A DNA stretch of 64,000 bases from assembly GCA_963712055.1 (NCBI GenBank), contig CAVQGN010000001.1:316126-380125 (forward strand). The letters are read 5' to 3'. Positions within the stretch are counted from its first letter, which is position 1. Every line of letters begins with the position of its first letter. A program made the translations under genes and the position numbers. Positions 9,105 through 17,902 of this stretch are shown piece after piece. Source of the DNA: JAHBVL01 sp963712055. GTDB taxonomy: Bacteria > Chloroflexota > Chloroflexia > Thermomicrobiales > UBA6265. The notes beneath the pieces were generated by a model, which saw only the letters and a program-made list of their open reading frames with translations, had not been told where the DNA came from and made no database searches.

Positions 9105-9323
9105 GCGGTTCCTTTGGTTCTCCTGCCCCTGCCTTCGATTCCCGCACCTTATTGAACGCCAAGTATCGTCGAATCATCCGGGGATCAATAGCGCGGTTCG
9201 AGTTTAGTGCAAAAGGCAGCCAGCACTCACTGCAGTTCGACATCAACCACTTATACTTCGCCGGTTGCCTCGCGCCTCGTCTTACAGGTGGGGTTTCGTC
9301 CGGAATGTCGTGAGAGTGAGAGA

Positions 9324-10247
9324 ATGAGCGACTCAGCAGCGATTCTCGTAGCGTTGGCCATCGCGCTCGCAGTCGCCTACGGTTTGTCTTGGTGGACCTA
9401 CCGAGCACGAACGGATCGCTCGGCGAATGTCGGACTCCTGCTGGTTCTCGGCGCCCCTGGTTTTCTGATTGCCATTTATGGCCTGGCGACATTGGTCAAC
9501 GGCAATGCGGATGGGGCGATCTGGCTCCTCGCCGGTCTAGGCTTGACCCTTCCGCTGCTTCCGAAATTCCGGAAACTGATGGCCCGCTTCACGCCGATGG
9601 ACCCCGACTCACCGATCGATATGGTGGGTCTATCAGTCCTTCTTGGCGTGATGGGATTTCTCGGGGGAGGGTATGCCGTTGACCCGGAACCCGTCGACAC
9701 TGGTTCATCGGTGTCAGCCGCCGATCTCTCCAGCCAGTTCCTCGCGTTTATGGTGCTCGCCTACATCATCGTTGGCACCGGTATTTGGCGTTCCTTTCCA
9801 GAAGCCACGGCTCGTCTCGGCGTGCGCAAACCGACCGGGAAACAACTCGGCATCGCAGTTGGATTTGTCGTACTTGGGTTCGCCGTGATGATCACAGCTG
9901 GAGCCTTGACATACGCGTTTCAACCGGACTTCAACGAAGAAATCAACCAGGCGACGCAGGGCATCACCGAATCGGTCACGAGTCCGGTCGGCGCCGTGCT
10001 TTTTGGACTCGGCGCAGGCGCGAGCGAAGAACTCCTGATTCGTGGTGCGCTGCAGCCACGTTTCGGCATCCCGATCTGCGCGGTGCTTTTCGCGCTTCTC
10101 CACAACCAGTACGGTGTCAGTTTCGTGCTGCTTGGTGTGCTTGGTATGGGCTTCGTACTTGGGTATGAACGCAAACGCTATGGCACTGTTCCGGCTATCC
10201 TGACGCATGCGCTGTTCAATACGGTTGCGGTTCTGCTTGGCAGTTGA
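9324..10247 (+). CDS. CPBP-family intramembrane metalloprotease
   Basis: 307 aa, about eight membrane segments. The C-terminal domain has the CPBP (Abi/CAAX protease) motifs: EE at 235-236 with Arg240 (SEELLIRG), the second motif His260 (FALLHNQYG), and the last motif His295/Asn299 (ILTHALFNT). These residues form the glutamate-dependent active site inside the membrane. The start is set at MSDSAAIL after GAGAG, because residues upstream of it are Cys/Ser/Thr-rich and not membrane-like. It diverges from parB across 219 bases. Substrates of bacterial members are mostly unknown. Confidence 0.88.
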   Translation: MSDSAAILVALAIALAVAYGLSWWTYRARTDRSANVGLLLVLGAPGFLIAIYGLATLVNGNADGAIWLLAGLGLTLPLLPKFRKLMARFTPMDPDSPIDMVGLSVLLGVMGFLGGGYAVDPEPVDTGSSVSAADLSSQFLAFMVLAYIIVGTGIWRSFPEATARLGVRKPTGKQLGIAVGFVVLGFAVMITAGALTYAFQPDFNEEINQATQGITESVTSPVGAVLFGLGAGASEELLIRGALQPRFGIPICAVLFALLHNQYGVSFVLLGVLGMGFVLGYERKRYGTVPAILTHALFNTVAVLLGS

Positions 10248-10301
10248 AACTGGTGGCGTCCTTCGCGAAAGCAACGGCATTGACTCCGGGAGCGAGCAGT
10301 G

Positions 10302-11876
10302 ATGGAACTGGTGGAAATCAGGATTCTCGACGGCCCGAATCTCTTTCTCGATCGGCCGGCGGTCAAGATCGAATTCGATCTTGGCGAAACTCCGGCGCCA
10401 ATCGCCAACGCCTCGTTTCAGCATGCCGCTGATCAACTCACGGCGACGCTGCGAGCCATCGATGGCAAAAGTGATCTTCACGCCATCGTCGTTCAGGTCG
10501 AAACCCCGGGGCATGTGGCTATCGTCTTCCCATGGACACGTCGAACATACGCACGATGCCTTGCTGAATCGGTCGCCAGCAGCATTGTCGAGGGACGGAA
10601 TCTTAGCGCGAGCTCTTTGGATGAAACCTGCGGCTTCCTTCTCGACGGACCAGCTGATGACGACACGCCAGACCTGATCCGCGCTGGTGACCACGACAAA
10701 CTGTTGATTGCTATCACAGGTACCAATGGCAAAACGACGACAACCCGGCTCGTGTCGCATGTGTTTATGGTTGCAGGCAAGACAACCGGCTGGTCTTCGT
10801 CGTCAGGTGTCTATATTGACGGCGTCGAAGTTCTTCACGGCGACTACTCTGGACCGCAAGGCGCGGCCAGAGTGCTCAATGACGCTGATGTTCAGGTCGC
10901 CGTTCTCGAGTCAGCCCGTGGTGGCATTCTGTTGCGCGGCCTCGCATTTGACCAGGCTGATGTGACGGTCCTGACCAACGTCACTGCCGATCATCTCGAT
11001 TTGCAGGGGATTCACACAGTCGAAGGGCTGGCTAAGGTCAAGTCCGTCGTTTGCCGGGCAACCAAGCCGACCGGAGTCGCTGTTTTGAATGCAGATGACC
11101 CTCTGGTCATGGCGGCCAACAACGATCTGACCGTCGAACGCTGGCTGACGTCGCGCGATCCGGGGAATCCACTCATCCAGGATCACGTTGATACGGGCGG
11201 AACCGCTGTTGTTGCAGACAACTCCGCGATCGTGTTGATCGAGTCAGGTAAACGGCAGGTCGTTGCCGAATTGCTGGCAATCCCGATGACCTACCACGGG
11301 CATGCAGGATTCATGATCGAAAACGCGCTGCTCGCCACCGCCGCCAGCCTTGCCGCTGGCGCGACGGTCGATGAGGTCCGCGCTGGTCTCGAATCGTTCG
11401 AGAATAGCCCGGAGCTGAATATGGGTCGCTTGAACATTGTCAAGGTCGACGGCGTGACCATTGTTGTCGACTTCGCCCACAACGAAGCGGGCCTACACGG
11501 ACTGATCGATTTCGCCGATTCGGTTCCGAACGCAGGCAAAACGATCACCGTGATCGGAACGGCGGGTGATCGCAACGACGACGCAATCAGAGCACTTGGA
11601 CAGATTGCCGCCGAGCGCACAGATCATGTCATCGTCAAAGGAACAAGGAAATACCTTCGCGGGCGCCCTTACGACGAACTCATCCAGCTTTACATCGATG
11701 GGATCGAATCGACAGGGTTGACTGATTACGAAGTCACAACTGACGAACTGACCGCTGCGACCTTGGCATTGGGACAAGCCGAACCGGGTGACATCATCAT
11801 CATCATGGCCCAGGAGTACATACCAGAGATTCACGCGATGCTGCAGGAACGCGGAGCGGTGCCGTTCGCGCCCTGA
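10302..11876 (+). CDS. Cyanophycin-synthetase-like Mur ligase lacking the ATP-grasp domain
   Basis: 524 aa. The first about 100 residues resemble the N-domain of cyanophycin synthetase (MELVEIRILDGPN compared with HTVYRGPN in the CphA encoded next door). Residues about 135-524 form a complete Mur ligase: Walker A ITGTNGKTTTTR at 138-149, ESARGGILLRGL, NVTADHLDLQG, and a C-terminal domain with VVDFAHNEAG and GTAGDRNDD. The ATP-grasp domain that joins Asp to the backbone in CphA is absent, with no gap or frameshift to explain it. By analogy it could add an amino acid to an acidic side chain. It converges on cphA with a 3-base gap. GTG directly precedes the chosen ATG and is a possible alternative start. 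Confidence 0.85.
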   Translation: MELVEIRILDGPNLFLDRPAVKIEFDLGETPAPIANASFQHAADQLTATLRAIDGKSDLHAIVVQVETPGHVAIVFPWTRRTYARCLAESVASSIVEGRNLSASSLDETCGFLLDGPADDDTPDLIRAGDHDKLLIAITGTNGKTTTTRLVSHVFMVAGKTTGWSSSSGVYIDGVEVLHGDYSGPQGAARVLNDADVQVAVLESARGGILLRGLAFDQADVTVLTNVTADHLDLQGIHTVEGLAKVKSVVCRATKPTGVAVLNADDPLVMAANNDLTVERWLTSRDPGNPLIQDHVDTGGTAVVADNSAIVLIESGKRQVVAELLAIPMTYHGHAGFMIENALLATAASLAAGATVDEVRAGLESFENSPELNMGRLNIVKVDGVTIVVDFAHNEAGLHGLIDFADSVPNAGKTITVIGTAGDRNDDAIRALGQIAAERTDHVIVKGTRKYLRGRPYDELIQLYIDGIESTGLTDYEVTTDELTAATLALGQAEPGDIIIIMAQEYIPEIHAMLQERGAVPFAP

Positions 11877-11879
11877 CGA

Positions 11880-14525
11880 TCAGGAAACGGAAAAGGCGCC
11901 GTCCAGGTTCGAAAGTGTTTCCCAGCTCTCCGCCGGTTTATCGACCATCAGCACCACCAGATCATCACGCTCCGATTGCTTGATCGCTTCCAGAACCGCG
12001 TCACTTTCCTTGAGCACGATGTGGACTTTGTCCTCTGGCAAGCCAGCGGCCACGGCTGCGGCTTTCAAGCGCTCGGCAATTTCACCGCGCTTTCGCCCCC
12101 TGGTATTCGTGTCTTCGCGGACGACGAGTTCATCGAAAATACTCGCGCCCAGAGTTCCAAACGCATCGATATCGTCATCGAGACGGTCGCCCGGCATCGA
12201 AATCAAGCCAATCGTGCGTGGAGCTTCCATCCGTTTAACGAAATCGCCCATCGATTCGAGTCCGGCGAGGTTGTGACAATAGTCCATCACCACTCGCCTC
12301 CCATCGAACTGCATGAAATTGAATCGTCCGGGCGTCTGGTAAAAACTCGTCGTGAAGGTCCGTAACGCTTGCCGAATGTATTCGATCTGGATGTCGTCGG
12401 CCAGACCAGCGGCCGCGGCGGCGAGTGCGTTGGCGATGTTGACCCGTAACCGCCCATCGAACGTTGCTGGTATGTCGCTCGCGAGCAGCAGACTCGTTTC
12501 CCGTTTATTTTCAAGAATCGTCAGCATGTCGCCATTCCGGGTTGGCCGCAGCACGACCGCGCGACCCCTATGGCGCAAATGATCCTGGATCACTGGATTG
12601 TTCTCATCCATCGAGAAAAAGATGATCTCGCCACGGGCAGACCGAGCCATATCCGCGGTGAATTCGTTGTCCGCGTTCAGAACCGACTTGCCGTCCCGAA
12701 AAACCGATTGCGGCACAACCGACTTCACTCGCGCCAGTTCGGCCAGCGAATCGATCCCGTGTTGTCCGAGATGATCACCGCTGATGTTTGTCACCACTGC
12801 GATATCACAACGGTCAAAACCAAGGCCGGAGCGGAGAATGCCTCCTCGAGCCGTTTCAAGCACGGCGTAATTCACAGCAGGATTCTTGAGCACCATCTTG
12901 GCGCTGGTCGGTCCGCTCATATCGCCGGCCATGATCTGCGTGCCGTCGACATAAATACCGTCGGTCGTAGTCATTCCAACCCGCTTGCCCGCCGTCCGCA
13001 TGATGTGCGCGATCATCCTCACCGTCGTCGTTTTGCCATTGGTGCCGGTGACCGCGACAATCGGAATCCGGCTCGGCGAACCTGGCGGATAGAGCATATC
13101 GACGACCGCTCGGCCGACATGACGCGGGTGACCTTCGGTGGGGTGGGTATGCATCCGGAAACCAGGACCAGCGTTGACTTCGACGATCCCACCACCGATC
13201 TGCCGAATCGACCTAGCGATATCCGGTACGATCAGATCGATCCCAGCGATATCGAGTCCGACAACCATGGCTGCTTGCCGCGAGATTTCGATGTTGTCCG
13301 GGTGGATGTCATCGGTCCTGTCAATCGATGTCCCACCGGTACTCATGTTTCCAGTTTGCTTGAGATAGACGACCTGATCGGATTCGGGAACGTCCGTCAG
13401 GGCGATTCCCTGCCGTTCAAGCGTTTCCATCGTTTGGTGATCGATCGAAATCCGGGTCAGGACTTTTTCGTGCCCGACGCCGCGGCGGCTGTCTTGATTG
13501 GTCAACTCGACGAGTTCTTCGACGGTATGAATCCCATCGCCAACCACATGCGCCGGTACCCGTTCAGCGACCGCGACCACCTCATTGTTGACAACGAGAA
13601 TGCGATAGTCCTTGCCAACCAGATATGACTCGACGACCACGATCCCATTACGGCTTTCGTCATAGGCCGAGGGGAAGAACTCGCGCACTTCTGCTTCGTC
13701 TTTGAGATTGATGCAGACCCCGCGACCATGGTTCCCATCGAGTGGTTTGATAACAACCGGATACCCGATCCGTTTGCAGGCGTCGACCGCTTGATCAACA
13801 TTGCGAACAGTCATACTGCGCGGCACCGGGATACCGACGTCGTGGAGGAGTCGGTTCGTCAGTTCCTTGTTCGCCGCGATATCAACTGCGATGTTCGAAG
13901 TGGCCGACGTCACCGTCGCCCAGATCCGTTGCTGAAAACACCCGTGGCCGAGCTGAACGAGGGAACGTCGTGGGTCGAGTCGAATCACCGGAATTTGCCG
14001 CCGGACCGCCTCCGCGACGATTGCCCCGGTGGAGGGCCCGTAAGCCAGCCGTTCGGCGAGTCGGATGACCTTTTCCTCGAGTTCGTGTTGAAAATCGAAG
14101 TCGGGTTCAGCCCCGTAGATCAGATGGTTGAGGGTCCGAGTCGCCAGATCCGCCGCCGCGAGAGCAACGTCCTCCTGTTCGTACTCGAACACGACGTTGT
14201 AAACCCCGCGTTCGCCGGTGCCGCGGGTCTTGCCACGACCAACTTCGGCTCCGGCAAGATTCTGGAGTTCGAGTGCCACATGCTCGAGCACGTGACCCAT
14301 CCACGTGCCTTCTCGCATCCGCGTCAGGAATCCGCCGGGTTTTCCGACTGAGCAATAGTGGTCGTAGAGCGACGGGATGAGCTCGGTCAGACCTTCGTAA
14401 AACCCTGGGATCTTGTTCGTGGGTCTGTCCTCGAGTTCACCGATATCGGTGACGAGGCGGACGGCAGGCATGCGGGTCCAGATGTTGGGTCCACGATAGA
14501 CAGTGTGGCTCCGATTTTCGATCAT
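11880..14525 (-). CDS. cphA: Cyanophycin synthetase
   Basis: About 881 aa, normal CphA length. Builds the storage polymer multi-L-arginyl-poly-L-aspartate from Asp, Arg and ATP. Order: N-domain with RGPNIW and WMGHVLEHVALELQ; ATP-grasp domain about residues 215-475 with VVIKPLDGNHGRGV and EVNAGPGFRMH; Mur ligase from about 488 with GTNGKTTTVR and ETARGGILRSGLGF, ending in a domain with VMDYCHNLAG and SMPGDRLDDD. All catalytic blocks look intact. ATG at 14525 with AGGTGA nearby is preferred to a GTG at 14537, whose spacing to GGAG is only 3. It lies 51 bases downstream of cyanophycinase on the same strand, a probable cphBA operon. Confidence 0.96.
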   Translation of the reverse strand: MIENRSHTVYRGPNIWTRMPAVRLVTDIGELEDRPTNKIPGFYEGLTELIPSLYDHYCSVGKPGGFLTRMREGTWMGHVLEHVALELQNLAGAEVGRGKTRGTGERGVYNVVFEYEQEDVALAAADLATRTLNHLIYGAEPDFDFQHELEEKVIRLAERLAYGPSTGAIVAEAVRRQIPVIRLDPRRSLVQLGHGCFQQRIWATVTSATSNIAVDIAANKELTNRLLHDVGIPVPRSMTVRNVDQAVDACKRIGYPVVIKPLDGNHGRGVCINLKDEAEVREFFPSAYDESRNGIVVVESYLVGKDYRILVVNNEVVAVAERVPAHVVGDGIHTVEELVELTNQDSRRGVGHEKVLTRISIDHQTMETLERQGIALTDVPESDQVVYLKQTGNMSTGGTSIDRTDDIHPDNIEISRQAAMVVGLDIAGIDLIVPDIARSIRQIGGGIVEVNAGPGFRMHTHPTEGHPRHVGRAVVDMLYPPGSPSRIPIVAVTGTNGKTTTVRMIAHIMRTAGKRVGMTTTDGIYVDGTQIMAGDMSGPTSAKMVLKNPAVNYAVLETARGGILRSGLGFDRCDIAVVTNISGDHLGQHGIDSLAELARVKSVVPQSVFRDGKSVLNADNEFTADMARSARGEIIFFSMDENNPVIQDHLRHRGRAVVLRPTRNGDMLTILENKRETSLLLASDIPATFDGRLRVNIANALAAAAAGLADDIQIEYIRQALRTFTTSFYQTPGRFNFMQFDGRRVVMDYCHNLAGLESMGDFVKRMEAPRTIGLISMPGDRLDDDIDAFGTLGASIFDELVVREDTNTRGRKRGEIAERLKAAAVAAGLPEDKVHIVLKESDAVLEAIKQSERDDLVVLMVDKPAESWETLSNLDGAFSVS

Positions 14526-14576
14526 GGCTATGGTCACCTTCTCCGTGAGGTGGAACAGACAACCGGGCTCGGGCTC

Positions 14577-15434
14577 TTACGAATCACCTGAAATCAATGT
14601 GCGGTTTTCTGTATCAAATAGGTCGCCGTCAGTCAGCAGATGGAGACGAGCATCGCTAATCGTTATCGGACTGTGCCCTTTGACCCGATAGATATCGCTG
14701 TACAGCTCGCGACCATCGACGATCGTGACGCTGTTCCGGCCGATGACCTCGAGTTCGTTGCTCGGCTTGAACAGTGCGGCCGTGTCTTCGTCAATGCCGA
14801 TTCCGAGGAGAACGGGATTCGCGGCAACGAGGGTCAGCAGTCGACCGATCCGGTCACGCTGCCGGAAATGCTGGTCAATTACAGCATCGGGAACCAAACC
14901 AAAACCGGCACTCATCTGCGCCATCCGCTGTTTCGGTGTCGCTCCGCTCGCTCCGAATGCGACCATGTGGGAGGAAAGAATCGATGCTCCAGCACTCGTA
15001 CCCGCTACCACAACGCCAGCGTTGCTCCGCTCGCGGACGAGATCCATGGCTTTCGTGCCACCGATGATCGCCGCCAGTCGCATTTGGTTTCCGCCGGTCA
15101 TGAAAATCCCTGTAGCAGAAGCGATCGTTTCAAGAATGGCAGGAGAATTGGCGTCGGCACGTTCGGCAATGTAGGCGACATCGGCTGATTCGACGTCCAT
15201 TCCAAGAAAGATTGCTTTGTACCGCTCACCGGCTGATTCGATTGAAGAAGCGGTCGGCACGATCGTGATTCGCGCTTCAGAACCACCAGCCAATTCAGCG
15301 AACCGGCTCAGAATCACTTTGTCCTTGAACTTGTCTTCAGCGCCACCAATCGCCAACACCGGTCCACGGAGCCCCAAAGTCCCGCCGAGAACGGGTACGG
15401 CGGTTTCGGTTTCGTTGACTGTCGCGACCGTCAT
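14577..15434 (-). CDS. cphB: Cyanophycinase
   Basis: 285 aa, serine peptidase family S51. Cuts cyanophycin to beta-Asp-Arg dipeptides. The nucleophile elbow is AGTSAGAS with Ser147. GPVLAIGGAEDK, FMTGGNQMRL and GIGIDEDTAAL match the family blocks. Size is normal for an intracellular cyanophycinase, and no signal peptide is seen. It precedes cphA, so synthesis and breakdown are co-encoded. The released dipeptide needs an isoaspartyl dipeptidase or similar enzyme, which is not evident in this window. Confidence 0.95.
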   Translation of the reverse strand: MTVATVNETETAVPVLGGTLGLRGPVLAIGGAEDKFKDKVILSRFAELAGGSEARITIVPTASSIESAGERYKAIFLGMDVESADVAYIAERADANSPAILETIASATGIFMTGGNQMRLAAIIGGTKAMDLVRERSNAGVVVAGTSAGASILSSHMVAFGASGATPKQRMAQMSAGFGLVPDAVIDQHFRQRDRIGRLLTLVAANPVLLGIGIDEDTAALFKPSNELEVIGRNSVTIVDGRELYSDIYRVKGHSPITISDARLHLLTDGDLFDTENRTLISGDS

Positions 15435-15696
15435 GAAGCACTACCAGCGGAGGTCACGAACAGATCTGTAGTGGACCTGACTGTCAGCGACAACCGATAC
15501 GGAGAAGGGCGTTCGATCATTCGTGGGACTGTAGCCGCTTGAAGCCGCTAGCGTCAATTTCACGGAGATCAAGATCTACTGGACCCGGACTTCACCCAAT
15601 AGGATCAAAGCGCTCATGGTCGCGGACTGCACATTCTGCCACTATTCAGTGCAATGCCGTTGACAATCAGCGTTGCGTTGACGATCGGAGAGTGGA

Positions 15697-16968
15697 ATGG
15701 CGGGACTTGAAAAAAACTGGGCGGGAAACGTTACGTTTGCCGCAACAGGTGTTCATCTCCCAACGACGGTCGATCAACTGCAAGCGATCGTGTCTCGAGC
15801 ACCCCGGATTCGGGTGGTTGGATCGCGTCATAGTTTCAATGCGATTGCTGACTCAGCTGAACTCGTGTCGCTCGAAGCATTCAAAGCGCCGATGGAGATC
15901 GATGTTGAGAATCTCTCCGTCACGGTTGGCGGCGGTACGCGCTACTCTGATCTCGCGCGGGAATTGGATAACGCTGGTTTCGCTCTCCAAACGATGGCCT
16001 CGCTGCCACACATCTCAGTCGCCGGGGCGGTTGCCACGGCCACCCATGGATCAGGAGACCGGGTCGGGAATCTTGCCAGTTCGGTTCGCGCTCAGGAGGT
16101 GGTGACGTCTAGCGGTGATCTCCTTTCACTGTCGCGAGGGGACACCGATTTCGATGGCATGGTCGTTGGTTTGGGCGCGACCGGCGTTGTCACCCGTCTC
16201 TCGCTCGACATCGAACCGACCTATCAGATGACCCAGCAAGTGTTCGAGCACCTCCCATGGGAAACGGTGTTCGGCGAGTTCGATGCCATCATGGCCAGCG
16301 CGGACAGTGTCAGTCTCTTTACGGATTATGGCGTCGACTGCGGGCAACTCTGGCAGAAATGGCGATTTGACAAGACCGATCCTCGTCGTCCTCTGGAGGA
16401 ATCGTTCGGAGCTCGTGCGGCGCCGGTGCAGCGCAATCCGGTTCCATCGCTGCGGCCGGCAAACGATTTCACCGCTCAACTGGGCGAGCCGGGTACCTGG
16501 GCTGAACGGCTGCCCCATTTTCGCGGCGACGCGATCCTCGCCAGCGAGAGTCAACTCCAGTCGGAATACATGATCCCGCGGGAACACGCGGTTTCGGCCT
16601 TGCAGACCATCTTCAAACTGGCACCCGACTTCCGTGAGCATCTCTGGATTTCCGAGATTCGAAGTGTGGCAGCCGACGAGCTCTGGATGAGCACGGCCTA
16701 CAGGACTGACGTCGTCGGCATCCATTTCACCTGGAAATATGAGATCGAGGCCGTCGATCGGGCGCTGCATCAAATCGAATCAGCGCTGCAGCCGTTTTCG
16801 CCGCGACCTCACTGGGGAAAGCTCTTTCACGCTCCCGCTGCCGAGATTCAGCGACGCTATGAACGGTTCGAAGATTTCATGGAGCTGGTCAATCGGGTCG
16901 ACCCTCGTGGAGCTTTCCGTAACCACTTCCTCGAACGTCATCTCCTGGGCGAGAACGCCGCCGGGTAG
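15697..16968 (+). CDS. FAD-linked alditol/aldonolactone oxidase family protein
   Basis: 423 aa. N-terminal PCMH-type FAD-binding domain: IRVVGSRHSFNAIAD contains His45, the position covalently bound to FAD in alditol oxidase, and ATATHGSGDRVGNL is the second flavin loop. The C-terminal part (HFTWKYEIEAVDRALHQIE, FSPRPHWGKLFH, RVDPRGAFRNHFLERHL) fits the aldonolactone oxidase domain of xylitol/alditol oxidases. Such enzymes oxidise a polyol to an aldose and make hydrogen peroxide. GGAGAG lies 5 bases before the ATG. It is divergent from cphB (262-base gap) and convergent with the F420-type oxidoreductase. Exact substrate not predictable. Confidence 0.87.
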   Translation: MAGLEKNWAGNVTFAATGVHLPTTVDQLQAIVSRAPRIRVVGSRHSFNAIADSAELVSLEAFKAPMEIDVENLSVTVGGGTRYSDLARELDNAGFALQTMASLPHISVAGAVATATHGSGDRVGNLASSVRAQEVVTSSGDLLSLSRGDTDFDGMVVGLGATGVVTRLSLDIEPTYQMTQQVFEHLPWETVFGEFDAIMASADSVSLFTDYGVDCGQLWQKWRFDKTDPRRPLEESFGARAAPVQRNPVPSLRPANDFTAQLGEPGTWAERLPHFRGDAILASESQLQSEYMIPREHAVSALQTIFKLAPDFREHLWISEIRSVAADELWMSTAYRTDVVGIHFTWKYEIEAVDRALHQIESALQPFSPRPHWGKLFHAPAAEIQRRYERFEDFMELVNRVDPRGAFRNHFLERHLLGENAAG

Positions 16969-16989
16969 CGTCGTCGGCTCCCGCCGAAT

Positions 16990-17847
16990 CTACGGGTGGA
17001 ATCGCGACGCTACCTTTTCCATGATCCCGAACTGCTCGGGTTTGGGCGCATCGATGATGAACTCTTCGATTCCGGCTTCCGCATAGGTACCGGTCATCTC
17101 GTCGAACGCGTCCTCGGAACTCCACGGATCGCTCGGCATCAATGCGGCCCAGCCATAGAGCGATCGCGTGACGTCGCTCGGATCGCGACCAATCAGGAGG
17201 CAGGCTTCAGTCAGAATCACATTCCGATCCCGGATCTGCTCGACCGTTCCGTGCGAGTTCCAGCGGTCAGCGTATTCAGCCACGATTGCCAACATCTTGG
17301 GACCATGTGCTCCCAGCGTGAGCGGAGGTCGTGGTCGCTGGATCGGTAGTGGTTTGCTCGGCGCGTCGGCGAGTTGATAGAACTCGCCTGTGAACGATGT
17401 AGATTCGTTCTGAAGCATCGAATCGACTATGGTGACCGCTTCACGGTATCTGGCCACGAGTTCTGGCGGCTCAGGAAATGGAATGCCAAACGCTCGATGC
17501 TCCGGTTCGTACCATCCAGCCCCGAGTCCAACCTCCACTCGGCCACCGGAAACGTGATCGATGGTGGATGCCATCTTCGCAACCAGCGCCGGGTGGCGGA
17601 AGGTGTTGCATGAGACGAGCACACCGATCCGCGCCTTCTCAGTTTCGGCCGCCAGCGCCGCGAGTAAGGTCCATCCCTCGAAGTAGGGCCCATCGGGTCG
17701 ACTCGGTTGCTGATAGTGGTCGCAATCCCAGAGAGATTCGAAGCCAAGCGACTCGAAATAGCGCCACTGATCCCGCAATGTTTCCCATGGAAGGTTCTGA
17801 TCGGTACAAATCCCGAAGGTCGGCGTAGACTTTTCTTGCGTTGCCAA
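16990..17847 (-). CDS. Luciferase-like (LLM) F420-dependent oxidoreductase
   Basis: 285 aa, TIM-barrel luciferase-like monooxygenase family. FGICTDQNLPWETL begins strand 1. ARIGVLVSCNTFRHPALVAKMASTID is the region with the non-prolyl bulge near the cofactor, and GRVEVGLGAGWYEPEHRAFG and LTLGAHGPKMLAIVAEYADRWN are typical F420-type blocks. It probably uses reduced F420 (or FMN) for hydride transfer; the substrate is unknown. The start is a TTG at 17847, supported by a strong GGAGG 6 bases upstream; no ATG fits as well. It is divergent from the methionine synthase/MTHFR gene with 55 bases between starts. Confidence 0.9.
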   Translation of the reverse strand: MATQEKSTPTFGICTDQNLPWETLRDQWRYFESLGFESLWDCDHYQQPSRPDGPYFEGWTLLAALAAETEKARIGVLVSCNTFRHPALVAKMASTIDHVSGGRVEVGLGAGWYEPEHRAFGIPFPEPPELVARYREAVTIVDSMLQNESTSFTGEFYQLADAPSKPLPIQRPRPPLTLGAHGPKMLAIVAEYADRWNSHGTVEQIRDRNVILTEACLLIGRDPSDVTRSLYGWAALMPSDPWSSEDAFDEMTGTYAEAGIEEFIIDAPKPEQFGIMEKVASRFHP

Positions 17848-17902
17848 GGAGTTCCTCCTTCTGAACGACCCGGTTCCGACTCACGAATGCGAGATTCTGC
17901 CC

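Noticed and set aside
8190..9323. parS site near parB
   Set aside because: No sequence close to TGTTTCACGTGAAACA was seen by eye; a pattern search allowing mismatches was not possible.
9714..10760. A 348-codon minus-strand open frame opposite the CPBP protease and the Mur ligase start
   Set aside because: It overlaps two well-supported genes and shows no family sequence.
12570..13628. A 352-codon plus-strand open frame inside cphA
   Set aside because: Full overlap with the cyanophycin synthetase and no recognisable domain.
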